Below the pieces are notes generated by a model. It did not search any database, was not told where the DNA came from, and saw only the letters and a program-made list of their open reading frames with translations. Below, piece after piece: positions 45,171 through 54,636 of a DNA stretch of 64,000 bases. Position numbers and translations under genes: made by a program. The first letter of the stretch is position 1, and every line of letters begins with the position of its first letter. The DNA is from Pukyongia sp963768085 (GTDB lineage Bacteria > Bacteroidota > Bacteroidia > Flavobacteriales > Flavobacteriaceae), in the NCBI GenBank assembly GCA_963768085.1, contig CAVYGO010000001.1, forward strand, positions 124,001 to 188,000. The letters are read 5' to 3'.

Positions 45171-47774
45171 ATGAACCTAAATAATTTTACTATAAAATCG
45201 CAGGAAGCGCTGCAGCAAGCCCAGCAACTTGCACAAGGCCTGGAACATCAGCAAATAGAAAATGAGCATATACTCAAGGCAATCTTTGAGGTGGATGAAA
45301 ATGTAATTCCTTTTATACTCAAGAAGCTGAATGTAAACCTAAATCTATTGCAACAGGTTTTGGAAAAACAACTGGAGAGTTTTCCCAAAGTATCGGGTGG
45401 TGATATCATGTTTTCACGTGAGGCTGGTAAAACTGTAAACGAAGCCAGCATCATCGCCAAAAAGATGAACGACGAATACGTAAGTATCGAGCATCTGCTG
45501 TTGGCAATATTCAAATCGAAAAGTAGCATCGCGCAAAGCTTAAAAGATCAGGGGGTAAATGAAAAAGGGATACAATCTGCAATAGAAGAACTTCGGAAGG
45601 GAGATCGTGTTACTTCAGCCAGCGCGGAAGAGACTTACAATTCACTTAATAAATATGCACGCAACCTAAACCAGTTGGCAATAGAGGGTAAACTGGATCC
45701 GGTTATTGGCCGGGATGAAGAAATACGACGTATCCTCCAGATCCTTTCCAGAAGAACTAAAAATAATCCTATGCTCGTGGGTGAACCCGGGACCGGTAAA
45801 ACGGCTATAGCAGAAGGACTGGCCCATCGAATTGTAGATGGTGACATCCCAGATAACCTGAAATCGAAAGAGATCTATTCCTTGGATATGGGTGCACTAA
45901 TTGCAGGAGCCAAATACAAGGGAGAATTCGAAGAGCGATTAAAAGCTGTTATCAAGGAAGTTACCGGTAGTGATGGCAATATCGTTCTTTTCATTGACGA
46001 GATTCACACATTGGTGGGTGCCGGCGGCGGACAAGGCGCTATGGATGCAGCTAATATCCTGAAACCCGCTTTAGCAAGAGGTGAATTAAGAGCAATTGGG
46101 GCAACCACACTGGATGAATATCAGAAATATTTCGAAAAGGATAAAGCACTTGAACGCAGGTTCCAGAAGGTTATGGTTAACGAACCAGATAACGAGAGCG
46201 CTATCTCAATCCTGAGAGGTATTAAGGAAAAATATGAAACTCACCACAAGGTGAGGATCAAGGACGAAGCGATCATTGCCGCAGTTGAATTATCACAGCG
46301 TTATATCACAAACCGTTTCTTACCGGATAAGGCTATCGACCTTATGGATGAGGCCGCTGCAAAACTGCGGATGGAGATCAATTCCAAACCGGAAGAACTG
46401 GATGTTCTGGACAGGAAGATCATGCAGCTGGAAATCGAAACTGAGGCCATTAAGCGTGAAAAGGATGAAGCCAAACTGAAGATACTTCGTTCAGATCTTG
46501 CTAATCTTAAGGAAGAACGCAATGAACTGAACGCTAAATGGAAAAGTGAGAAGGAAGTTGTGGACAACATTCAGAACGCGAAGAAGGAGATAGAAGAATT
46601 TAAGATTGAAGCCGAGCGGGCTGAGCGTGAAGGGAATTTCGGAAAGGTGGCCGAGTTACGTTATGGAAAAATAAAGGAAACACAGGAACGACTCAGTGCG
46701 TTGGAAGTTCAGCTTACAGAATTTCAGCAGGGTAGTTCAATGATCAAAGAAGAAGTCACCAACGACGATATAGCGGAAGTAGTGGCCAAATGGACCGGTA
46801 TTCCCGTTACTAAAATGCTTCAGAGCGAACGTGAAAAGCTGTTGCAACTTGAAACCGAATTACATAAACGTGTCGTTGGGCAGGAAGAGGCAATCGTAGC
46901 GGTGAGTGACGCTATACGACGAAGCAGGGCCGGACTCCAGGATGCGAAGAAACCCATTGGTTCCTTTCTTTTCCTGGGAACTACCGGGGTAGGTAAAACA
47001 GAACTGGCAAAAGCACTGGCTGAATACCTGTTCGACGATGAGAATTCTATGACCCGTATCGATATGAGCGAATACCAGGAACGCCATAGTGTGAGCCGAT
47101 TGGTGGGCGCACCTCCTGGATATATAGGATATGATGAAGGGGGTCAATTAACCGAAGCAGTTCGAAGAAAACCATATTCTGTGGTGCTGCTGGATGAAAT
47201 TGAAAAGGCACACCCGGATACATTTAATGTCCTGTTACAGGTGCTGGATGAAGGCCGTTTAACAGATAATAAAGGCAGGGTTGCCGATTTCAAGAACACT
47301 ATTATCATAATGACCAGTAATATGGGCAGCCACATTATCCAGGAGCAATTTGAAAATCTGAAGGACCTGGATACGGCCATGGAAACCGCGAAGGTGGAGG
47401 TGCTTGGATTATTGAGGCAATCGGTTAGACCGGAATTCCTAAATCGAATTGATGATATCATTATGTTCACACCGCTTAATAAGGAGGACATCAAAGAGAT
47501 TGTTGGCCTGCAGCTTAAAGGTGTTACCAAAATGCTTGGTAAACAAGGAATCACCATGGATGCCACCGAGGAGGCCATTGTATATCTGGCCGAGAAAGGC
47601 TTCGATCCGCAATACGGGGCACGACCCGTGAAACGTGTCATACAGCGAGAGATCCTGAATGAACTTTCAAAAGAAATTCTGGCGGGTAAGGTCACTACAG
47701 ACAGTATCATCCTGATCGATAGTTTTAATGATGGATTGGTATTCCGGAATCAGAACGATCTGGTGAATTCATAA
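45171..47774 (+). CDS. clpB: ATP-dependent disaggregase ClpB
   Basis: Hsp100 chaperone that threads aggregated proteins through a hexameric pore with DnaK. Over 867 residues the order is: N domain (MNLNNFTIKSQEALQQAQQL), AAA1 with Walker A GEPGTGKT and Walker B LFIDEIHTLVGAGG, the coiled-coil M domain (~410-525; KLRMEINSKPEELDVLDRKI onward) and AAA2 with Walker A GTTGVGKT and Walker B VVLLDEIEKAHPD. Pore loops GAKYKGEFEERLKAV and GAPPGYIGYDEGG are intact. The M domain separates it from ClpA/ClpC. Transcribed alone and closed by a strong terminator. I saw no CIRCE-like inverted repeat upstream. Confidence 0.97.
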   Translation: MNLNNFTIKSQEALQQAQQLAQGLEHQQIENEHILKAIFEVDENVIPFILKKLNVNLNLLQQVLEKQLESFPKVSGGDIMFSREAGKTVNEASIIAKKMNDEYVSIEHLLLAIFKSKSSIAQSLKDQGVNEKGIQSAIEELRKGDRVTSASAEETYNSLNKYARNLNQLAIEGKLDPVIGRDEEIRRILQILSRRTKNNPMLVGEPGTGKTAIAEGLAHRIVDGDIPDNLKSKEIYSLDMGALIAGAKYKGEFEERLKAVIKEVTGSDGNIVLFIDEIHTLVGAGGGQGAMDAANILKPALARGELRAIGATTLDEYQKYFEKDKALERRFQKVMVNEPDNESAISILRGIKEKYETHHKVRIKDEAIIAAVELSQRYITNRFLPDKAIDLMDEAAAKLRMEINSKPEELDVLDRKIMQLEIETEAIKREKDEAKLKILRSDLANLKEERNELNAKWKSEKEVVDNIQNAKKEIEEFKIEAERAEREGNFGKVAELRYGKIKETQERLSALEVQLTEFQQGSSMIKEEVTNDDIAEVVAKWTGIPVTKMLQSEREKLLQLETELHKRVVGQEEAIVAVSDAIRRSRAGLQDAKKPIGSFLFLGTTGVGKTELAKALAEYLFDDENSMTRIDMSEYQERHSVSRLVGAPPGYIGYDEGGQLTEAVRRKPYSVVLLDEIEKAHPDTFNVLLQVLDEGRLTDNKGRVADFKNTIIIMTSNMGSHIIQEQFENLKDLDTAMETAKVEVLGLLRQSVRPEFLNRIDDIIMFTPLNKEDIKEIVGLQLKGVTKMLGKQGITMDATEEAIVYLAEKGFDPQYGARPVKRVIQREILNELSKEILAGKVTTDSIILIDSFNDGLVFRNQNDLVNS

Positions 47775-47823
47775 AATTGGTTAGAGTTCCATAAAAACTC
47801 ATTCATAATTGGTTGGTTAGTGG

Positions 47824-47850
47824 CCGCCCCGTTTTGGCGGGGCGGTTTTT
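47824..47850 (+). terminator. Rho-independent terminator of clpB
   Basis: A GC-rich 8-bp stem CCGCCCCG/CGGGGCGG with a TTTTGG loop is followed by five T residues, 50 bp after the stop. Confidence 0.92.
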
Positions 47851-47885
47851 AATATTAATAAACGAAATTGCTTACTTTCGCAACA

Positions 47886-49631
47886 ATGAAATCCCTGGCG
47901 AACAATTTTACCATCCTACTTTTACTCAGTATTGTTTTAAGTTGTACTGATCGACCAAAACCATTGGCAGATAATAGGCTGAACGACTACGCGCTTTACG
48001 ATACCAATGGTGATTTTCATCGATTTTCAACCTACAACGATAGTAAGGCCATTGTACTATGGGTGCAGGGCAATGGGTGCCCTATTGTGCGCAATTTAGT
48101 GACAGATTTCAATAATGTGTTCACCGATTATTCTCCTAAAGGCTTTACCTTCTTCCTTCTGAACAGCAATACACAGGACGATCGAGAAGAATCAAAAAAA
48201 GAAGCTGACGATTTCAAATTTGCGGCTCCCGTATTAATGGATAATGCGCAATTACTTGCCGATGAACTCGATATAAAGATAACGTCCGAAGCCATTATTC
48301 TTCATCCAACATCCAGAAAGATCATTTACAGGGGTCCGATAAATAACAGACTGGATTATGAAGCCCAAAAAAATGAGCCAACTGAACGTTATTTGCGTGA
48401 TGCTCTGGACGCAATTGTAAAGGATCAGCCTGTCCAGTCCAGAGAAGAAATGACCCGTGGTTGCACGGTAACACGACTTTCAAAGGATTCGGAAAAAGAA
48501 ACACTAACCTATGTTGATGATATTGCACCCATTTTATCCAATCATTGCGTTCAATGTCATAATCCCGAAGGTATTGCTCCATGGGCCATGTCTGATTATG
48601 AAACGGTAAAAGGTTGGTCGACTATGGTGAAACAGGTATTACTAAGTAAGCGAATGCCTCCATGGAAGGCCGATCCTTTGATTGGAGAATTTCAAAATTC
48701 ATTCGCCTTGCACGACAGTAATGTACGAAAGATTGTTCGCTGGATTAATTCAGGTATGTCCCGGGGAGAAGGAACAGATCTTCTGGCGGGGCTTACATTT
48801 GAAGCAGAAGAATGGCAAATGGGGCAGCCGGACAAGATTCTACACTTTAAAAAAGAGGAAATCCCTGCTACGGGATTAATTCCATATCGCTACCAGAAAA
48901 TGCCCCTCCACTTTAAGTCGGACACATGGCTTAAGGGTGTTGAGATCAAGCCTGGGAATTCTAAAGTACTGCATCACATTGTCCTTACCAATTCAGAGAG
49001 GAACCAAAAAAGTCCGATTACAGATCGGAAGATTCGTCCATGGACCGATAACTATATCGCCCTGGCTGCGGGAGCTGACGAATTAACAGTATTTCCTGAT
49101 AGCACAGGTGTTTTTATTCCTGCGGGAACCACCTTAACTGCCCAGATTCACTATACCCCTACTGGTAAACCCGAGGCAGATATGACAAGGATCGGGTTGT
49201 ATTTGCACGATTCGATTCCTGAAAAAGAATTGTTTTCACTGTCTCCTTCCAACACTACTTTTGAAATTGAGCCTTATGAAAAGAATGCTGCATTTTCAAT
49301 TTCCGATACTATTTCCAGGGATATACATATTCATTTTGTTTTACCGCATATGCATTACCGAGGTAAGCAGATAAAATTTTCTGTTATTAAACCAAATGGA
49401 GTGAAGGAAACATTGGTTTCAGTTCCCGACTACAATTTTTTTTGGCAGTATATGTACAAATTAAAACGTCCGTACTTCGCGCCAAAAGGATCTGTAATTC
49501 TTGTTGAAGGGGTCTTTGATAATTCGTATCAAAATCCTTTTAATCCGGATCCTTCCAAGGATATTGAATTTGGTATTCAAAGCACAGACGAAATGTTGAT
49601 TGGGTTTTTTAATTATACGCTTGATGACTGA
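47886..49631 (+). CDS. Redoxin, heme c and copper-monooxygenase-like fusion lipoprotein
   Basis: 581-residue envelope lipoprotein joining three modules. ATG at 47886 gives the signal MKSLANNFTILLLLSIVLSC (lipid at Cys20). Residues ~25-175 are a peroxiredoxin/thioredoxin-like domain with one reactive-type Cys (NGCPIVRNL) and no CXXC. A CVQCH heme c motif follows (LSNHCVQCHNPEGIAPW, with MPPWKADP downstream as in this cytochrome type). The C-terminal ~290 residues resemble a type 2 copper ascorbate-dependent monooxygenase: VLHHIVLTN, AQIHYTPTG and HFVLPHMHYRGK supply the copper histidines. Similar fusions occur in Bacteroidota and Planctomycetota; the reaction is not established. The frame is open further to 47868 but the ATG is preferred. 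Confidence 0.88.
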   Translation: MKSLANNFTILLLLSIVLSCTDRPKPLADNRLNDYALYDTNGDFHRFSTYNDSKAIVLWVQGNGCPIVRNLVTDFNNVFTDYSPKGFTFFLLNSNTQDDREESKKEADDFKFAAPVLMDNAQLLADELDIKITSEAIILHPTSRKIIYRGPINNRLDYEAQKNEPTERYLRDALDAIVKDQPVQSREEMTRGCTVTRLSKDSEKETLTYVDDIAPILSNHCVQCHNPEGIAPWAMSDYETVKGWSTMVKQVLLSKRMPPWKADPLIGEFQNSFALHDSNVRKIVRWINSGMSRGEGTDLLAGLTFEAEEWQMGQPDKILHFKKEEIPATGLIPYRYQKMPLHFKSDTWLKGVEIKPGNSKVLHHIVLTNSERNQKSPITDRKIRPWTDNYIALAAGADELTVFPDSTGVFIPAGTTLTAQIHYTPTGKPEADMTRIGLYLHDSIPEKELFSLSPSNTTFEIEPYEKNAAFSISDTISRDIHIHFVLPHMHYRGKQIKFSVIKPNGVKETLVSVPDYNFFWQYMYKLKRPYFAPKGSVILVEGVFDNSYQNPFNPDPSKDIEFGIQSTDEMLIGFFNYTLDD

Positions 49632-49715
49632 TTCTTAACGGTTCAGAACGAACTGATGTAACAAATTGAGATATATGGTCGTCTAAATAACGTATCAATC
49701 TTAAAACCAATCATC

Positions 49716-49850
49716 ATGAGAATTAAACAAATCGTTCTGAGAAAAGAATTAGCAAAACCAAGACGTAATTATCCGCTGGCTGTATATATAGCTTGTATTT
49801 CAGCGGTAATGATCAGTTATTCCGTGGTAACCGCCGTTCAATATCTATAA
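49716..49850 (+). CDS. Small single-helix membrane protein, 44 aa
   Basis: A short frame with ATG at 49716 and TAA at 49848-49850. The N-terminal 18 residues are basic (MRIKQIVLRKELAKPRR), then one transmembrane helix spans ~19-40 (YPLAVYIACISAVMISYS). The positive-inside rule puts the N-terminus in the cytoplasm. Codon use is like the neighbours and it fills the gap between two lipoprotein genes. No family is known to me; similarity to other small flavobacterial membrane proteins would need a search. It could be a real microprotein or a chance frame. Confidence 0.5.
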   Translation: MRIKQIVLRKELAKPRRNYPLAVYIACISAVMISYSVVTAVQYL

Positions 49851-49979
49851 AGATTTCCTGCTGCGTTAACCGACGTATTAGAGGCTCTGCTTCATCAAAG
49901 TAGCCTCGTCAAACGATACTCGCAATCAAAATCTCACTTTCAATATTATAATTGCTAGAAAGAGGGAAAGATGGTTTCC

Positions 49980-49987
49980 TATTTTTG
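49980..49987 (+). promoter_or_regulatory. -7 element TATTTTTG for the histidine phosphatase gene
   Basis: Exact TAnnTTTG, 23 bp before the ATG at 50011. The nearest TTG upstream (49952) is 25 bp away, longer than ideal. Confidence 0.45.
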
Positions 49988-50010
49988 TATATTTCTGAAA
50001 AGCGAAAATC

Positions 50011-50541
50011 ATGATTAAAACAATATCATTTGCCATCTGTTGTTTAGCACTAATAGGCTCATGTAAAAATCAGGAAACCAAAGAATTGGATGTTTCCGAA
50101 GAAGTGAAAACCACTCAGTATTACCTTATAAGGCATGCCGAAAAGGACAGAACGGATCCTGAGAATAGGGATCCAAAACTTACCGCTGAAGGTATGGCAA
50201 GAGCAGAACGCTGGGCTACTTATTTCGACACTATCGATCTGGATGCTGTTTATTCAACACAATATGTTCGCACAGTTATGACAGCTACACCTACGGCAGA
50301 GAGCAAACAGCTTTATATTCTATCGTACGACCCCAGGCAGCTTTATAGTGAGAGTTTTAAGCTAAACACAAAAGACCAAAAGGTGCTGGTTGTAGGGCAT
50401 AGTAACACTACACCTGCCTTTGTGAATAAAATACTTGGAGAAGAGAAGTTTTCAGATATGGATGATAATGATAATAGCAGTTTATTCGTTGTTACCTTAA
50501 CGAATAATGTGTTTGAAACAGAAGTGCGAACCGTTCAATAA
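50011..50541 (+). CDS. Histidine phosphatase (phosphoglycerate mutase family) lipoprotein
   Basis: Phosphohistidine-intermediate phosphatase of 176 residues, SixA-like in size. The signal ends LIGSC (Cys18). The catalytic RHAEK motif holds the nucleophile His; the second catalytic His is in VLVVGHSNTTPAF; substrate-binding Arg and Glu lie in LTAEGMARAERW and STQYVRTVMTATPTAE. As a lipoprotein it acts in the periplasm or at the surface, so the substrate is not glycolytic phosphoglycerate. It is followed 14 bp later by the M23-domain gene, probably in one operon. Confidence 0.92.
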   Translation: MIKTISFAICCLALIGSCKNQETKELDVSEEVKTTQYYLIRHAEKDRTDPENRDPKLTAEGMARAERWATYFDTIDLDAVYSTQYVRTVMTATPTAESKQLYILSYDPRQLYSESFKLNTKDQKVLVVGHSNTTPAFVNKILGEEKFSDMDDNDNSSLFVVTLTNNVFETEVRTVQ

Positions 50542-50554
50542 TTCGAATTACCCT

Positions 50555-51514
50555 ATGAAATACCTCATCACATTAATGCTCTTCACCACGCTGGTGATCC
50601 ATGCACAAACTCCAACGTACGTATCAGCTGTGGAATCCTTTCAAAAATCGTATAATGCAAAAGACGCTGATGCGATCTTCAATATGTTTGCTCCGATGAT
50701 GCAACAATCGGTAAATCTGGAAACCACAGAACAGATAGTAAAATCGTATCAAACACGGTTCGGTGAAATGAAAAGCTTCGATTACAAAGAAAGTGAAGGA
50801 GCCATGGAAACTTTTGTCGCACATTTTGAACGCGGAAAACAGAATATGCAAATTTCGTTGAATAATGAAGGTAAAATGAGAGGTCTGCTCTTCAAACCTG
50901 TTACAGAAAGCAGGCCCCCTAAATTTGAACGGAATACTACTAAACTCGACTTGCCTTTCAAGGGTAAATGGTTTGTATTCTGGGGTGGTGACACGAAAGC
51001 CCAAAATTATCATATAAGCTTTCCTGCTCAGCGCGGTGCTTTCGATTTCCTGATATTAGGCATTGGTAATAAGACTTATGAACGAAGTGGTACCCGAAAT
51101 GAAGATTACTTTGCTTTTGGACAACCTTTATATGCGGTCTGCGATGCTGTTGTTCTCGATGTGATCACCGGGGTTGAAGATAATAAACCCGGAGCTATGA
51201 ACCCCTCACAGCCATTAGGTAATGCAGTCGTCCTGAAGACAGCCAATGATGAATATATTTTCTATGCGCATTTTGAATTGGGAACGATCAAAGTGGAGAA
51301 AGGCCAGAATGTAAAAAAGGGGCAATATCTGGGTAATTGCGGAAATTCAGGTAATTCCTCCGAACCCCACCTGCATTTACATATTCAGGACGGTCCGGAT
51401 GTTTTTAGCGATGTTGGTGCAAAGTGCTACTTCGAATCCATTGTAGTGAACGGGGAACTGAAAACAGACCACTCCCCTGTCCGAATGGAAGTAATTTCGC
51501 CTCCTGAAGAATAA
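50555..51514 (+). CDS. Exported M23-family (LytM-like) protein with N-terminal DUF3887-like domain
   Basis: 319 residues from the ATG at 50555; an in-frame ATG further left (50507) would run into the preceding gene and has no signal peptide, whereas this start gives MKYLITLMLFTTLVIHAQ. Residues ~20-130 resemble a DUF3887-type domain (NAKDADAIFNMFAPMMQQSV). The C-terminal half is M23/LytM-like: HISFPAQRGAFDF for the first zinc ligands, FGQPLYAVCDAVVLD, and PHLHLHIQDG with the HxH pair. First ligand spacing differs from lysostaphin, so activity against peptidoglycan peptides is probable but not assured. Confidence 0.9.
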   Translation: MKYLITLMLFTTLVIHAQTPTYVSAVESFQKSYNAKDADAIFNMFAPMMQQSVNLETTEQIVKSYQTRFGEMKSFDYKESEGAMETFVAHFERGKQNMQISLNNEGKMRGLLFKPVTESRPPKFERNTTKLDLPFKGKWFVFWGGDTKAQNYHISFPAQRGAFDFLILGIGNKTYERSGTRNEDYFAFGQPLYAVCDAVVLDVITGVEDNKPGAMNPSQPLGNAVVLKTANDEYIFYAHFELGTIKVEKGQNVKKGQYLGNCGNSGNSSEPHLHLHIQDGPDVFSDVGAKCYFESIVVNGELKTDHSPVRMEVISPPEE

Positions 51515-51529
51515 TTTTGTAGTATTTTT
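51511..51529 (+). promoter_or_regulatory. Two overlapping -7 elements in front of smpB
   Basis: TAATTTTG (51511-51518) and TATTTTTG (51522-51529) both match TAnnTTTG, partly inside the stop region of the upstream gene. The second would start transcription at or within a few bases of the smpB ATG (51537), giving a leaderless or nearly leaderless mRNA. Neither has a TTG at -33. Confidence 0.45.
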
Positions 51530-51536
51530 GCCGCCG

Positions 51537-52001
51537 ATGGCAATTCAGAAAAAAGTACAGATAAAAAACAAAAAAGCTCGCTTTGAATACGAGATACTGG
51601 ATAAATACACAGCAGGTATCGTACTTCAGGGGACAGAGATAAAAGCGATTCGCGAAGGCAAAGCGTCTATTGCGGAGAGTTTTTGTGAGTTCAGCAATGG
51701 TGAACTCTTTGTCATCAATATGACCGTTCAGGAATATTCACATGCCACGCACTTTAATCACAATCCCAAACAGGAACGAAAACTTCTACTTAACCGAAGT
51801 GAGTTGAAAAAACTTGAAAAAGAAGTGAAAAATACAGGGCTCACCATAGTTCCTTTATTACTGTTTACGAATGAAAAGGGGCTGGCTAAACTGGTGATTG
51901 CGTTATGTAAAGGGAAAAAACAATATGATAAGCGGGAATCGATCAAGGAGAGAGATACCAAACGCGATCTGAGTAGAATAAAAAAGTCGTTTAATAATTA
52001 G
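51537..52001 (+). CDS. smpB: SsrA-binding protein SmpB
   Basis: tmRNA partner protein for rescue of stalled ribosomes. ATG at 51537 gives MAIQKKVQIKNKKARFEYEI, the usual N-terminus; an upstream TTG in frame at 51528 lies inside a promoter-like element. Family motifs are complete: AGIVLQGTEIKAIREGKASI, SFCEFSNGELFVINM, HNPKQERKLLLNRSELKKL and the basic C-terminal tail with KKQYDKRESIKERDTKRDL. Length of 154 residues is normal. The ssrA gene for tmRNA is not in this window. Confidence 0.97.
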   Translation: MAIQKKVQIKNKKARFEYEILDKYTAGIVLQGTEIKAIREGKASIAESFCEFSNGELFVINMTVQEYSHATHFNHNPKQERKLLLNRSELKKLEKEVKNTGLTIVPLLLFTNEKGLAKLVIALCKGKKQYDKRESIKERDTKRDLSRIKKSFNN

Positions 52002-52149
52002 GGCATTTATCTTCGCCACCTTTCGTTGTATGGTAAAAAATTCCCAACTAACATTTTTTTATGGATTGTACCGATACAAATTTCTATTTTCACAGTAGAA
52101 ACGAACAACCAATGTCTGAACTAAAACGTCTTTGGCTTAGAACCTTTTC

Positions 52150-54630
52150 ATGAAACAACCCATACTACTATTCCTTTTTCTACTTTCAGCACAGCTTTCG
52201 GCTCAAATTGTTGGAAAGGTTACCAATACCAAGGGGGATCCATTGCCTTTTGTAAACATTTACCTTGAAAATACGTATACCGGAACTACCTCCAATGACG
52301 ATGGAAATTTTGAATTATTGATTTCGGAAAAAGGTACTTATACGGTCGTATTCCAGTTTTTAGGGTACACCAAAGTAACCGAACAAATAAACATATCCTC
52401 TTTTCCTTATATTCTGAACAGCACCTTGCAGGAAGAAACCACCAGTTTGGATGAAGTGGTTATTAACACTTCGGAAGATCCGGCATATCGGATTATTCGT
52501 AACACTATCGCCCAACGAAAGGCAAACATGGATCGTATTTCGGAATTTAAAGCTGATTTCTATTCACGTGGGCTTTGGCGGGTAGACAGTATACCGGAAA
52601 AGATCCTGGGCCAGGAAGTAGGCGATTTCGATGGTCAATTGGACTCTACCCGCACGGGCATCGTGTATCTTTCAGAAACCATTTCGAAGATCGCCTACCG
52701 GAAACCTGACGATTTCAAAGAATCCATTATCGCCAGTATAGTGAGTGGTAATGACAATGGCTTCAGCTTTAACACTGCCATAGATGCTGAATTTTCCTTT
52801 TACGAAAACACGGCCGATCTAAACGCTGCCATCGTATCACCCATTGCCAATAATGCATTTAGCTATTACAGGTATAAATTGGACGGCGTATTTTACGAAG
52901 GCAATAAACTCATCAACAAGATCATCGTTACCCCCAAAAGGCCGAAAGACAGGGTTTGGAAGGGCATCATTTATATTGTAGAAGACGACTGGCAGTTGTA
53001 TGGACTGGATCTTAGTACGAGTGGCGAGGCGATACAGATCCCTTTTGTGAAAAAACTGGTATTTAAACAGAATTTCAGTTTTGATCCCACAAATAAGTTC
53101 TGGGTAAAACGCTCTCAAACTATTGATTTCGGTTTCGGTTTTTTCGGTTTCAACGGCGATGGTAAATTTATTGCGGTCTATAGCAATTACGACTTTTCTC
53201 CCCGGTTTGAGAAGCGGTCCTTCAATAACGAAGTGCTCTCGTTCGAAGCGGAAGCCAATAAAAAGGATTCCATATTCTGGAAGGGAATACGCCCGGTACC
53301 ACTTACCGATGAGGAGTTGAACGATTATATTAAAAAGGATAGTATTCAGCAATTACGAAAATCGAAACCATACCTGGATTCACTGGATCAAAAAAATAAC
53401 CGCTTCAATATCTTTGATATTCTTTTGGGATATTCCTATCAGAATAGCTATGAAAAATGGGATCTCAGTTATCAGGGGCCCATACCCGATGTGAACTTTA
53501 ATACCGTTCAGGGATGGAATGGCGGTATTGGGTTGTCGTATTTCAAAGCCTACGATGAAAACCGCACAAGGTGGCTATCGGTATTTTCAAGGCTGCGTTA
53601 TGGTGTATCGGACGACCGGCTTCGGCCTGCAGGTGGAATTGTGTTCAATTTCAACCGAATAAACCGTTTAAGACTTGGAATAGATGGAGGTAACGAAGTG
53701 GTTCAGTTTAACAGAGCCGAACCTATTTCACCATTAATAAATACGGTTTCAACGCTCTTTTTCCAACGAAACTATATGAAGGTATATGAGCTCAATTACG
53801 CCAATCTTCGATGGAGTCAGGAGATATTCAACGGACTTCAAATGAGTGCTACTGCCGGATATGAACAAAGAAAACCCTTATTTAACACCACAGATTATGT
53901 CACCATTCCGAATAAAGGCGTTGAATACACTCCCAATAATCCAAGACAACGGGTTAACGAGGTATTACTGCCGGATATAATCGAGCACGATATCTTAAAA
54001 TCATCGGTGACAGCGGATGTTAGTTTCGGACAAAAATACTACAGTTACCCAGACGGAAAATTCAATATCAGTAACGGGAAGTACCCTTCTTTGCGTATCA
54101 CTTTCGAAAATGGCATTGGAGCTTCCATCGATGATTATAATTTCAGTCAGTTAAAAGCACAATTATATCAGCGGATCAATACAGGTAACAAGGGAGAGTT
54201 CATCTATAGATTAAAAGGAGGTACTTTCTTCAATGGGGATGCTATTTCCTTTGCAGATTATCAGCATTTCAACGGAAATCAGACCCGGGTAGGCACAACT
54301 TTTAATTATACGAATGTGTTCAACCTGCTTCCATACTACAATCTTAGCACAAACCAAAATTACTTTGAAGGGCATCTGGAACACGATTTCAGGGGATGGA
54401 TACTAGGGAAGATACCCGGAATAAACGCACTCAACTTTAACCTGGTCGCAGGCGCACATTTGTTGAGTATAGATGGTAAGAAACCATATACCGAATATTC
54501 CATTGGAATCGACAACCTGGGTTGGGGAAATTTCAGATTCCTGAGGCTAGATTACGTGCGATCCCATTACAATGGGGTTGGTGATGGAGCCTTTATCTTT
54601 GGACTGAAGTTTTTAAATTTACTGGATTAG
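52150..54630 (+). CDS. Outer-membrane DUF5686 protein with carboxypeptidase-like regulatory domain
   Basis: 826-residue outer-membrane protein. The signal peptide ends SAQLSAQ; residues ~20-100 are a CarboxypepD_reg-like beta-sandwich (IVGKVTNTKGDPLPFVNIY, EETTSLDEVVINT), the N-terminal plug-type domain also seen in SusC proteins. The remainder is DUF5686: YRIIRNTIAQRKANMDRI, then FKADFYSRGLWRVDSIPEK, and a C-terminal set of alternating amphipathic strands (GAHLLSIDGKKPYTEYSIG, FRFLRLDYVRSHY) ending in FGLKFLNLLD, consistent with a beta-barrel. Function unknown; no TonB-box partner next to it. The stop is 6 bp from the convergent membrane-protein gene. Confidence 0.93.
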   Translation: MKQPILLFLFLLSAQLSAQIVGKVTNTKGDPLPFVNIYLENTYTGTTSNDDGNFELLISEKGTYTVVFQFLGYTKVTEQINISSFPYILNSTLQEETTSLDEVVINTSEDPAYRIIRNTIAQRKANMDRISEFKADFYSRGLWRVDSIPEKILGQEVGDFDGQLDSTRTGIVYLSETISKIAYRKPDDFKESIIASIVSGNDNGFSFNTAIDAEFSFYENTADLNAAIVSPIANNAFSYYRYKLDGVFYEGNKLINKIIVTPKRPKDRVWKGIIYIVEDDWQLYGLDLSTSGEAIQIPFVKKLVFKQNFSFDPTNKFWVKRSQTIDFGFGFFGFNGDGKFIAVYSNYDFSPRFEKRSFNNEVLSFEAEANKKDSIFWKGIRPVPLTDEELNDYIKKDSIQQLRKSKPYLDSLDQKNNRFNIFDILLGYSYQNSYEKWDLSYQGPIPDVNFNTVQGWNGGIGLSYFKAYDENRTRWLSVFSRLRYGVSDDRLRPAGGIVFNFNRINRLRLGIDGGNEVVQFNRAEPISPLINTVSTLFFQRNYMKVYELNYANLRWSQEIFNGLQMSATAGYEQRKPLFNTTDYVTIPNKGVEYTPNNPRQRVNEVLLPDIIEHDILKSSVTADVSFGQKYYSYPDGKFNISNGKYPSLRITFENGIGASIDDYNFSQLKAQLYQRINTGNKGEFIYRLKGGTFFNGDAISFADYQHFNGNQTRVGTTFNYTNVFNLLPYYNLSTNQNYFEGHLEHDFRGWILGKIPGINALNFNLVAGAHLLSIDGKKPYTEYSIGIDNLGWGNFRFLRLDYVRSHYNGVGDGAFIFGLKFLNLLD

Positions 54631-54636
54631 TAATTT

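Noticed and set aside
49881..49907. GAGGCT/AGCCTC hairpin after the small membrane protein frame
   Set aside because: Only 6 bp plus a weak inner stem and no T tract, so not supported as a terminator.
50507..50554. Earlier start of the M23-domain gene
   Set aside because: It overlaps the phosphatase gene and hides the signal peptide that begins at 50555.
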